Positions 13,085 to 21,505 of a stretch of 64,000 bases of DNA are shown here, piece after piece (the stretch's first letter is position 1; the number at the start of each line of letters is the position of its first letter). Both the position numbers and the translations under genes were made by a program. The stretch covers positions 436,001 to 500,000 of the forward strand of contig NC_064040.1 of the NCBI RefSeq assembly GCF_932526225.1. The letters run 5' to 3'. Source of the DNA: Nematostella vectensis (Eukaryota > Cnidaria > Anthozoa > Actiniaria > Edwardsiidae). The notes below the pieces were generated by a model. That model saw only the letters and a program-made list of their open reading frames with translations. It was not told the DNA's origin and ran no database searches.

Positions 13085-14620
13085 TAGGCTATCAGCGGGA
13101 ATCAAACCCGGGTCGCTGCGTTAGTAGTCAAGTGCCCGCAACGAAAGACTAACGTGGCATTGCTGAAGGGAATTGTAATGAAAATTAATTTTAATACTAT
13201 TGGTATCGTAAACTATCCCAAGCAAAGTCACCATCGGACTGGATGTTACATTCGGGAAAAGCTTCAGGGTTACATTCGGGAATTTGTTTTACGAGTGTAA
13301 CCTCCAAAAGGTTACAATCGATAATTTTTTTTCCGAATGTAAATTCAAAAAAGTAACATTAGGAAAAATAAAACAGTATACTCGAAAAAAAGGTATATCA
13401 ATCTATCGAGCGCTATGCTGTATGTTAGAATCTACTTAATCAAGTTATCCAAGGAATCTAGTTAGTTCTTGTGCGCATAAAATATGTACAGGATCCTGAA
13501 CAAAGCATGAGCACATCAAAGATGCTGAGAGTACATCAAAATGTCCCTATACCTTTTTTTTATGTCATGACACACCAAGAACAGTATAATTGAGTATCGA
13601 TATTTTAAAAAAAAAAATAAAGAAAAAAAAAATAGGCTATCAGCGGGAATCGAACCCGGGTCGTTGCGTTAGTAGTCAAGTGGCCGCAACGAAAGACTAA
13701 CGTGGCATTGCTGAAGGGAATCGTAATGAAAATTACTTTTAATACTATTGGTATCGTAAACTATCCCAAGCAAAGTCAACATCGGACTGGAGGTTACATT
13801 CGGGAAAAGCTTCAGGGTTACATTCGGGAATTTGTTTTACGAGTGTAACCTCCAAAAGGTTACAATCAATATTTTTTTTTCCGAATGTAAATTCCAAAAA
13901 GTAACATTAGGAAAAATAAAACAGTATACTCGGAAAAAAAGGTATATCAATCTATCGAGCGCTATGCTCTATGTTAGAATCTACTTAATCAAGTTATCCA
14001 AGGAATCTAGTTAGTTCTTGTGCGCATAAAATATGTACAGGATCCTGAACAAAGCATGAGCACATCAAAGATGCTGAGAGTACATAAAAATGTCCCTATA
14101 CCTTCTTTTTATGTCATGACACACCAAGAACAGTATAATTAAGTATCGATATTAAAAAAAAAAATAAAGAAAAAAAAAATAGGCTATCAGCGGGAATCGA
14201 ACCCGGGTCGCTGCGGTAGTAGTCAAGTGCCCGCAACGAAAGACTAACGTGGCATTGCTGAAGGGAATTGTAATGAAAATTACTTTTAATACTATTGGTA
14301 TCGTAAACTATCCCAAGCAAAGTCACCATCGGACTGGAGGTTACATTCGGGAAAAGCTTTAGGGTTACATTCGGGAATTTGTTTTACGAGTGTAACCTCC
14401 AAAAGGTTACAATCGATAATTTTTTTTCCGAATGTAAATTCCAAAAAGTAACATTAGGAAAAATAAAACAGTATACTCGGAAAAAAAGGTATATCAATCT
14501 ATCGAGCGCTATGCTCTATGTTAGAATCTACTTAATCAAGTTATCCAAGGAATCTAGTTAGTTCTTGTGTGCATAAAATATGTACAGGATCCTGAACAAA
14601 GCATGAGCACATCAAAGATG

Positions 14621-16798
14621 CTGAAAGTACATCAAAATGTCCCTATACCTTCTTTTTATGTCATGACACACCAAGAACAGTATAATTAAGTATCGATATT
14701 TAAAAAAAAAATAAAGAAACAAAAATAGGCTATCAGCGGGAATGCAACCCGGGTCGCTGCGTTAGTAGTCAAGTGTCCGCAACGAAAGACTAACGTGGCA
14801 TTGCTGAAGGGAATTGTAATGAAAATTACTTTTAATACTATTGGTATCGTAAACTATCCCAAGAAAAGTCACCATCGGACTGGAGGTTACATTCGGGAAA
14901 AGCTTCAGGGTTACATTCGGGAATTTGTTTTACGAGTGTAACCTCCAAAAGGTTACAATCGATAATTTTTTTTCGGAATGTAAATTCCAAAAAGTAACAT
15001 TGGGAAAAATAAAACAGTATACTCGGAAAAAAGGTATATCAATCTATCGAGCGCTATGCTCTATGTTAGAATCTACTTAATCAAGTTATCCAAGAAATCT
15101 AGTTAGTTCTTGTGTGCATAAAATATGTACAGGATCCTGAACAAAGCATGAGCACATCAAAGATTCTGAGAGTACATAAAAATGTCCCTATACCTTCTTT
15201 TCATGTCATGACACACCAAGAACAGTATAATTAAGTATCGATATTAAAAAAAAATAAAGAAAAAAAAATAGGCTATCAGCGGGAATCGAACCCGGGTCGC
15301 TGCGGTAGTAGTCAAGTGCCCGCTCGAAAGACTAACGTGGCATTGCTGAAGGGAATTGTAATGAAAATTACTTTTAATACTATTGGTATCGTAAACTATC
15401 CCAAGCAAAGTCACCATCGGTTTGGAGGTTACATTCGGGAAAAGCTTCAGGGTTACATTCGGGAATTTGTTTTACGAGTGTAACCTCCAAAAGGTTACCA
15501 TCGATAATTTTTTTTCCGAATGTAAATTCCAAAAAATAACATTAGGAAAAATAAAACAGTATACTCGGAAAAAAAGGTATATCAATCTATCGAGCGCTAT
15601 GCTCTATGTTAAAATCTACTTAATCAAGTTATCCAAGGAATCTAGTAAGTTCTTGTGTGCATAAAATATGTACAGGATCCTGAACAAAGCATGAGCACAT
15701 CAAAGATTCTGAGAGTACATAAAAATGTCCCTATACCTTCTTTTTATGTCATGACACACCAAGAACAGTATAATTAAGTTTCGATATTAAAAAAAAAAAA
15801 AAGAAAAAAAAAATAGGCTATCAGCGGGAATCGAACCCGGGTAGCTGCGTTAGTAGTCAAGTGCCCGCAACAAAAGACTAACGTGGCATTGCTGAAGGGG
15901 ATTGTAATGAAAATTACTTTTAATACTATTGGTATCGTAAACTATCCCAAGCAAAGTCACCATCGGACTGGAGGTCACATTCGGGAAAAGCTTTAGGGTT
16001 ACATTCGAGAATTTGTTTTACGAGTGTAACCTCCAAAAGGTTACAATCGATAATTTTTTTTCCGAATGTAAATTCCAAAAAGTAACATTAGAAAAAATAA
16101 ACAGTATACTCGGAAAAAAAGGTATATCAATCTATCGAGCGCTATGCTCTATGTTTGAATCTACTTAATCAAGTTATCCAAGGAATCTAGTTAGTTCTTG
16201 TGTGCATAAAATATGTACAGGATCCTGAACAAAGCATGAGCACATCAAAGATCCTGAGAGTACATAAAAATGTCCCTATACCTTCTTTTTATGTCATGAC
16301 ACACCAAGAACAGTATAATTAAGTATCGATATTAAAAAAAAAAAAAAGAAAAAAAAAATAGGCTATCAGCGGGAATCGAACCCGGGTAGCTGCGTTAGTA
16401 GTCAAGTGCCCGCAACGAAAGACTAACGTGGCATTGCTGAAGGGGATTGTAATGAAAATTACTTTTAATACTATTGGTATCGTAAACTATCCCAAGCAAA
16501 GTCACCATCGGACTGGAGGTCACATTCGGGAAAAGCTTTAGGGTTACATTCGGGAATTTGTTTTACGAGTGTAACCTCCAAAAGGTTACAATCGATAATT
16601 TTTTTTCCGAATGTAAATTCCAAAAAGTAACATTAGGAAAAATAAACAGTATACTCGGAAAAAAAGGTATATCAATCTATCGAGCGCTATGCTCTATGTT
16701 TGAATCTACTTAATCAAGTTATCCAAGGAATCTAGTTAGTTCTTGTGTGCATAAAATATGTACAGGATCCTGAACAAAGCATGAGCACATCAAAGATC
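14621..16798. repeat. Units M27-M30, including a recent unit doublet
   Basis: Unit starts are 14621, 15166, 15709 and 16254. M27 is of the M1 type with AATGCAACCC. M28 shares the CCCGCTCGAAAG deletion with M18. M29 and M30 are both 545 bp and nearly identical. They share GAGGTCACATTCGG, AAGGGGATTG, ATGTTTGAATC and GATCCTGAGAG, and differ at points such as GTTTCGATA and ATTCGAGAA in M29. They look like a single-unit tandem duplication. Confidence 0.88.
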
Positions 16799-17384
16799 CT
16801 GAGAGTACATAAAAATGTCCCTATACCTTCTTTTTATGTCATGACACACCAAGAACAGTATAATTAAGTATCGATATTTAAAAAAAAGTAATAAAGAAAA
16901 AAAAAATAGGCTATCAGCGGGAATCAAACCCGGGTCGCTGCGTTAGTAGTCAAGTGCCCGCAACGAAAGACTAACGTGGCATTGATGAAGGGAATTGTAA
17001 TGAAAATTCATTTTAATACTATTGGTATCGTAAACTATCCCAAGCAAAGTCACCATCGGACTGGAGGTTACATTCGGGAAAAGCTTAAGGGTTACATTCG
17101 GGAATTTGTTTTACGAGTGTAACCTCCAAAAGGTTACAATCGATAATTTTTTTTCCGAATGTAAATTCAAAAAAGTAACATTAGGAAAAATAAAACAGTA
17201 TACTCGAAAAAAAGGTATATCAATCTATCGAGCGCTATGCTCTATGTTAGAATGTACTTAATCAAGTTAACCAAGGAATCTAGTTAGTTCTTGTGTGCAT
17301 AAAATATGTACAGGATCCTGAACAAAACAAGAGCACATCAAAGATGCTGAGAGTACATAAAAATGTCCCTATACCTTCTTTTTA

Positions 17385-17394
17385 TGTCATGACA
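17385..17394. promoter_or_regulatory. Perfect 10-bp dyad TGTCATGACA
   Basis: A perfect palindrome about 39 bp from the start of each unit, kept in almost all units. Exceptions include M97 (GTAATGACA, near 53811). A dyad of this kind could bind a dimeric protein, but no factor is identified. Confidence 0.5.
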
Positions 17395-17416
17395 CAACAA
17401 GAACAGTATAATTAAG

Positions 17417-17424
17417 TATCGATA
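17417..17424. repeat. 8-bp palindrome TATCGATA (ClaI site)
   Basis: Perfect palindrome directly before the A-rich tract. It is lost in M73 and M80 (TATCAATA), which are related units. Confidence 0.6.
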
Positions 17425-17427
17425 TTT

Positions 17428-17454
17428 AAAAAAAAAAAAGAAAGAAAAAAAAAA
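17428..17454 (-). terminator. T-run next to tRNA-like 3' end (possible Pol III terminator)
   Basis: The plus-strand A-rich tract is, on the minus strand, a series of T-runs starting 2 nt after the tRNA-like element ends. Pol III stops at four or more T residues, so a transcript started at the internal boxes would end almost exactly at the tRNA-like 3' end. Every unit has this arrangement. The tract length varies more than anything else in the unit. It could be only an A-rich microsatellite. Confidence 0.45.
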
Positions 17455-17456
17455 TA

Positions 17457-17528
17457 GGCTATCAGCGGGAATCGAACCCGGGTCGCTGCGTTAGTAGTCA
17501 AGTGCCCGCAACGAAAGACTAACGTGGC
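17457..17528 (-). pseudogene. Degenerate 72-nt tRNA-like element (one per unit)
   Basis: Read on the minus strand, these 72 nt divide with no gaps into tRNA parts. They are a 7-nt acceptor arm; U8 and A9; a D-stem GTCT/GGGC with 4 of 4 pairs (two G-U); an 8-nt D-loop; a 5-7-5 anticodon arm with loop CTACTAA (U33 present, anticodon ACT); a 4-nt variable loop; a T-stem with 4 of 5 pairs; the T-loop TTCGATT; an acceptor 3' strand; and a discriminator C. The acceptor pairs at only 3 of 7 positions and the anticodon stem at 2 of 5. D-loop G18-G19 is missing. It is therefore a decayed tRNA or tRNA-derived element, not a working tRNA. The same stretch is in nearly every unit, for example 14182-14253 in M26, where the loop reads CTACTAC. 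It could also be the head of a tRNA-derived SINE absorbed into the satellite. Confidence 0.7.
17468..17478 (-). promoter_or_regulatory. Pol III B-box (GGTTCGATTCC)
   Basis: The minus strand reads GGTTCGATTCC, a full match to the B-box consensus GGTTCGANTCC that TFIIIC binds. Most units keep it. It is altered to GGTTTGATTCC in the AATCAAACCC units (for example M14, M24, M31, M35, M57, M67, M84, M101), to GGTTGCATTCC in AATGCAACCC units (M16, M27, M71, M73, M80), and to GGTTACATTCC in M1 and M8. The A-box region about 40 nt upstream keeps only TAGT of its conserved part, so promoter strength is uncertain. Confidence 0.6.
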
Positions 17529-17544
17529 ATTGCTGAAGGGAATT

Positions 17545-17558
17545 GTAATGAAAATTAC
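17545..17558. repeat. Hairpin GTAAT-GAAA-ATTAC
   Basis: A 5-bp perfect stem closed by GAAA, a GNRA-type tetraloop if transcribed from the plus strand. It is disrupted in units reading AAATTAATTTT (the Y class) or ATTACCGTT (flank only). It is a short, possibly incidental structure. Confidence 0.4.
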
Positions 17559-17610
17559 TTTTAATACTATTGGTATCGTAAACTATCCCAAGCAAAGTCA
17601 CCATCGGACT

Positions 17611-17686
17611 GGAGGTTACATTCGGGAAAAGCTTTAGGGTTACATTCGGGAATTTGTTTTACGAGTGTAACCTCCAAAAGGTTACA
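17611..17686. repeat. Inverted and direct GGTTACATTCGG motif cluster
   Basis: GGTTACATTCGGGAA occurs twice in direct orientation, 24 bp apart (17614-17628 and 17638-17652). GGAGGTTACA at 17611-17620 has an exact inverse TGTAACCTCC at 17666-17675. The latter also begins a perfect 8-bp hairpin, TGTAACCT against AGGTTACA with loop CCAAA (17666-17686). The inverse motif CCGAATGTAA follows at 17703-17712 and pairs perfectly with TTACATTCGG. Several alternative stem-loops or a cruciform can form. The cluster is kept in nearly all units. Confidence 0.8.
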
Positions 17687-17737
17687 ATCGATAATTTTTT
17701 TTCCGAATGTAAATACCAAAAAGTAACATTAGGAAAA
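17658..17737 (+). repeat. Diverged 42-bp tandem subrepeat (two copies)
   Basis: The segment from about 17662 resembles the one starting at 17704: TGTAA and TCCAAAA align, and I count 25 matches over 33 positions in the majority version. The offset is 42 bp, a multiple of three, which explains why translations of this part look internally repetitive. The T8 run lies between the copies. This suggests that the unit itself grew partly by an older short tandem duplication. Confidence 0.7.
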
Positions 17738-17772
17738 ATAAAACAGTATACTCGGAAAAAAAGGTATATCAA

Positions 17773-17800
17773 TCTATCGAGCGCTATGCTCTATGTTAGA
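17773..17800. repeat. GAGC/GCTC interrupted hairpin
   Basis: GAGC and GCTC flank a GCTAT loop. Outside them TCTA and TAGA are also complementary, which gives an interrupted stem. It is nearly invariant, with local variants such as GCTGTATG in M24, M35, M38, M45 and M48. Confidence 0.4.
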
Positions 17801-17859
17801 ATCTACTTAATCAAGTTATCCAAGGAATCTAGTTAGTTCTTGTGTGCATAAAATATGTA

Positions 17860-17869
17860 CAGGATCCTG
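17860..17869. repeat. 10-bp palindrome CAGGATCCTG (BamHI)
   Basis: Perfect palindrome with a BamHI site near the end of each unit, so the array should behave as a BamHI satellite. Exceptions: CGGGATCCTG loses the palindrome but keeps BamHI in M14, M57 and M103; CAGAATCCTG in M75 (about 41909) loses the site; CAGGATCCTA occurs in M67 and M113. Confidence 0.85.
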
Positions 17870-18443
17870 AACAAAGCATGAGCACATCAAAGATGCTGAG
17901 AGTACATAAAAATGTCCCTATACCTTCTTTTTATGTCATGACACACCAAGAACAGTATAATTAAGTATCGATATTTAAAAAAAAATAATAAAGAAAAAAA
18001 AATAGGCTATCAGCGGGAATCGAACCCGGGTCGCTGCGTTAGTAGTCAAGTGCCCGCAACGAAAGACTAACGTGGCATTACTGAAGGGAATTGTAATGAA
18101 AATTACTTTTAATACTATTGGTATCGTAAACTATCCCAAGCAAAGTCACCATCGGACTGGAGGTTACATTCGGGAAAAGCTTCAGGGTTACACTCGGGAA
18201 TTTGTTTTACGAGTGTAACCTCCAAAAGGTTACAATCAATAATTTTTTTTCCGAATGTAAATTCCAAAAAGTAACATTAGGAATAATAAAACAGTATACT
18301 CGGAAAAAAAGGTATAACAATCTATCGAGCGCTATGCTCTATGTTAGAATCTACTTAATCAAGTTATCCAAGGAATCTAGTTAGTTCTTGTGTGCATAAA
18401 ATATGTACAGGATCCTGAACAAAGCATGAGCACATCAAAGATT

Positions 18444-19170
18444 CTGAGAGTACATAAAAATGTCCCTATACCTTCTTTTTATGTCATGACACACCAAGAA
18501 CAGTATAATTAAGTATCGATATTAAAAAAAAAATAAAGAAAAAAAAATAGGCTATCAGCGGGAATCGAACCCGGGTAGCTGCGTTAGTAGTCAAGTGCCC
18601 GCAACGAAAGACTAACGTGGCATTGCTGAAGGGAATTGTAATGAAAATTACTTTTAATACTATTGGTATCGTAAACTATCCCAAGCAAAGTCACCATCGG
18701 ACTGGAGGTTACATTCGGGAAAAGCTTCAGGGTTACATTCGGGAATCGAACCCGGGTCGCTGCGTTAGTAGTCAAGTGCCCGCAACGAAAGACTAACGTG
18801 GCATTGCTGAAGGGAATTGTAATGAAAATTACTTTTAATACTATTGGTATCGTAAACTATCCCAAGCAAAGTCACCATCGGACTGGATGTTACATTCGGG
18901 AAAAGCTTCAGGGTTACATTCGGGAATTTGTTTTACGAGTGTAACCTCCAAAAGGTTACAATCAATATTTTTTTTTTCCAAATGTAAATTCCAAAAAGTA
19001 ACATTAGGAAAAATAAAACAGTATACTCGGAAAAAAAGGTATATCAATCTATCGAGCGCTATGCTCTATGTTAGAATCTACTTAATCAAGTTATACAAGG
19101 AATCTAGTTAGTTCTTGTGTGCATAAAATATGTACAGGATCCTGAACAAAGCATGAGCACATCAAAGATG
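18444..19170. repeat. Hybrid 1.33-unit (M34, 727 bp)
   Basis: 181-bp duplication with GGGAAT at 18560 and 18741. It is the block B counterpart of M23. The second element here has intact ACCCGGGT, unlike M23. Confidence 0.93.
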
Positions 19171-19251
19171 CTGAGAGTACATAAAAATGTCCCTATACCT
19201 TCTTTTTATGTCATGACACACCAAGAACAGTATAATTACGTATCGATATTT

Positions 19252-19316
19252 AAAAAAAAATAAAGAAAAAAAAATAAAGAAAAAAAAATAAAGAAAAAAA
19301 AATAAAGAAAAAAAAA
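19252..19316. repeat. Expanded AATAAAG A-rich microrepeat (M35)
   Basis: Four AATAAAG blocks; the unit is 586 bp. It has one block more than its counterpart M24, which shows that this tract changes by slippage faster than the rest of the unit. Confidence 0.9.
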
Positions 19317-19490
19317 TAGGCTATCAGCGGGAATCAAACCCGGGTCGCTGCGTTAGTAGTCAAGTGCCCGCAACGAAAGACTAACGTGGCATTGCTGAAG
19401 GGAATTGTAATGAAAATTAATTTTAATACTATTGGTATCGTAAACTATCCCAAGCAAAGTCACCATCGGACTGGAGGTTACATTCGGGAA

Positions 19491-21473
19491 AAGCTTCAGG
19501 GTTACATTCGGGAATTTGTTTTACGAGTGTAACCTCCAAAAGGTTACAATCGATAATTTTTTTTCCGAATGTAAATTCAAAAAAGTAACATTAGGAAAAA
19601 TAAAACAGTATACTCGAAAAAAAGGTATATCAATCTATCGAGCGCTATGCTGTATGTTAGAATCTACTTAATCAAGTTATTCAAGGAATCTAGTTAGTTC
19701 TTGTGCGCATAAAATATGTACAGGATCCTGAACAAAGCATGAGCACATCTAAGATGCTGAGAGTACATCAAAATGTCCCTATACCTTTTTTTTATGTCAT
19801 GACACACCAAGAACAGTATAATTGAGTATCGATATTTTAAAAAAAAAATAAAGAAAAAAAAAATAGGCTATCAGCGGGAATCGAACCCGGGTCGTTGCGT
19901 TAGTAGTCAAGTGCACGCAACGAAAGACTAACGTGGCATTGCTGAAGGGAATCGTAATGAAAATTACTTTTAATACTATTGGTATCGTAAACTATCCCAA
20001 GCAAAGTCAACATCGGACTGGAGGTTACATTCGGGAAAAGCTTCAGGGTTACATTCGGGAATTTGTTTTACGAGTGTAACCTCCAAAAGGTTACAATCAA
20101 TATTTTTTTTTCCGAATGTAAATTCCAAAAAGTAACATTAGGAAAAATAAAACAGTATACTCGGAAAAAAAGGTATATCAATCTATCGAGCGCTATGCTC
20201 TATGTTAGAATCTACTTAATCAAGTTATCCAAGGAATCTAGTTAGTTCTTGTGCGCATAAAATATGTACAGGATCCTGAACAAAGCATGAGCACATCAAA
20301 GATGCTGAGAGTACATAAAAATGTCCCTATACCTTCTTTTTATGTCATGACACACCAAGAACAGTATAATTAAGTATCGATATTAAAAAAAAAAAATAAA
20401 GAAAAAAAAAATAGGCTATCAGCGGGAATCGAACCCGGGTCGCTGCGGTAGTAGTCAAGTGCCCGCAACGAAAGACTAACGTGGCATTGCTGAAGGGAAT
20501 TGTAATGAAAATTACTTTTAATACTATTGGTATCGTAAACTATCCCAAGCAAAGTCACCATCGGACTGGAGGTTACATTCGGGAAAAGCTTTAGGGTTAC
20601 ATTCGGGAATTTGTTTTACGAGTGTAACCTCCAAAAGGTTACAATCGATAATTTTTTTTCCGAATGTAAATTCCAAAAAGTAACATTAGGAAAAATAAAA
20701 CAGTATACTCGGACAAAAAGGTATATCAATCTATCGAGCGCTATGCTCTATGTTAGAATCTACTTAATCAAGTTATCCAAGGAATCTAGTTAGTTCTTGT
20801 GTGCATAAAATATGTACAGGATCCTGAACAAAGCATGAGCAGATCAAAGATGCTGAGAGTACATCAAAATGTCCCTATACCTTCTTTTTATGTCATGACA
20901 CACCAAGAACAGTATAATTAAGTATCGATATTTTAAAAAAAAAAATAAAGAAAAAATAATAGGCTATCAGCGGGAATCGAACCCGGGTCGCTGCGTTAGT
21001 AGTCAAGTGCCCGCAACGAAAGACTAACGTTGCATTGCTGAAGGGAATTGTAATGAAAATTACTTTTAATACTATTGGTATCGTAAACTATCCCAAGCAA
21101 AGTCACCATCGGACTGGAGGTTACATTCGGGAAAAGCTTCAGGGTAACATTCGGGAATTTGTTTTACGAGTGTAACCTCCAAAAGGTTACAATCGATAAT
21201 TTTTTTTCCGAATGTAAATTCCAAAAAGTAAGGTAGGAAAAATAAACAGTATACTCGTAAAAAAAGGTATATCAATCTATCGAGCGCTATGCTGTATGTT
21301 AGAATCTACTTAATCAAGTTATCCAAGGAATCTAGTTAGTTCTTGTGCGCATAAAATATGTACAGGATCCTGAACAAAGCATGAGCACATCAAAGATGCT
21401 GAGAGTACATCAAAATGTCCCTATACCTTTTTTTTATGTCATGACACACCAAGAACAGTATAATTAAGTATCG

Positions 21474-21505
<32 letters not shown>

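Larger units (their letters stand above)
10582..14620. repeat. Block B, copy 1 (units M20-M26)
   Basis: Unit starts are 10582, 11125, 11675, 12224, 12953, 13525 and 14074. From about 10761 (TGATGAAGGG) onward it matches the block starting at 16983, at an offset of 6,217-6,232 bp. Shared markers are CTTAAGGG and GAATGTACTT in M20/M31, AAATACC in M21/M32, TTACACTCGGG and GGAATAATAAAAC in M22/M33, the 181-bp hybrid in M23/M34, and CTGTATG in M24/M35. The left part of M20 does not match M31, which places one breakpoint inside a unit. Confidence 0.88.
17347..17895. repeat. Reference satellite unit (M32, 549 bp)
   Basis: I use this unit as the map for the others because it is close to the majority sequence. 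In order it holds the start CTGAGAG, dyad TGTCATGACA, TATCGATA, an A-rich tract, a minus-strand tRNA-like element, a GAAA-loop hairpin, paired and inverted GGTTACATTCGG motifs, a T8 run, a second half-degenerate copy of the preceding 42 bp, an A7 run, a GAGC/GCTC hairpin and the CAGGATCCTG palindrome. Its departures from the majority are ACACAACAAG, AAATACC in the second subrepeat, and CTTTAGGG. Other units carry the same parts at the same relative offsets. Confidence 0.95.
16799..20852. repeat. Block B, copy 2 (units M31-M37)
   Basis: Unit starts are 16799, 17347, 17896, 18444, 19171, 19757 and 20305. It repeats M20-M26 in order. The length differences come mostly from A-rich tracts; M35 has one more AATAAAG block than M24. 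The right-hand part, from about 19491, belongs also to block E copy 1, so the two duplications overlap in history. Confidence 0.88.

Noticed and set aside
17504-17519. CENP-B box
   Set aside because: The minus strand has TTCG and CGGG, but only 3 bases separate them where the box needs 7, and the internal A is absent. No other place in the unit fits.
17457-17528. A functional tRNA gene with anticodon ACT
   Set aside because: Only 3 of 7 acceptor pairs and 2 of 5 anticodon-stem pairs form, and G18-G19 is missing. I call it a degenerate tRNA-like element.
17428-17528. A complete SINE
   Set aside because: A tRNA head is present, but the T-run follows directly on the same strand. I see no body plus A-tail in the expected order and no target-site duplication.
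17347-17560. Hammerhead ribozyme, which some satellites encode
   Set aside because: I looked for CTGANGA with a later GAAA on both strands. CTGAGAG, CTGAAGG and CTGATAG come near but lack the required GA, and no suitable stem II lies before GAAA.
17631-17645. Telomere-like TTTAGGGTTA
   Set aside because: It is a single copy per unit and arises from one base change in CTTCAGGG. There is no tandem run of a telomere repeat.
17347-17895. A trimeric origin of the unit from a 181-bp ancestor
   Set aside because: The 181-bp hybrid step suggested it, but the three thirds share only short matches such as GGAATC and do not align.
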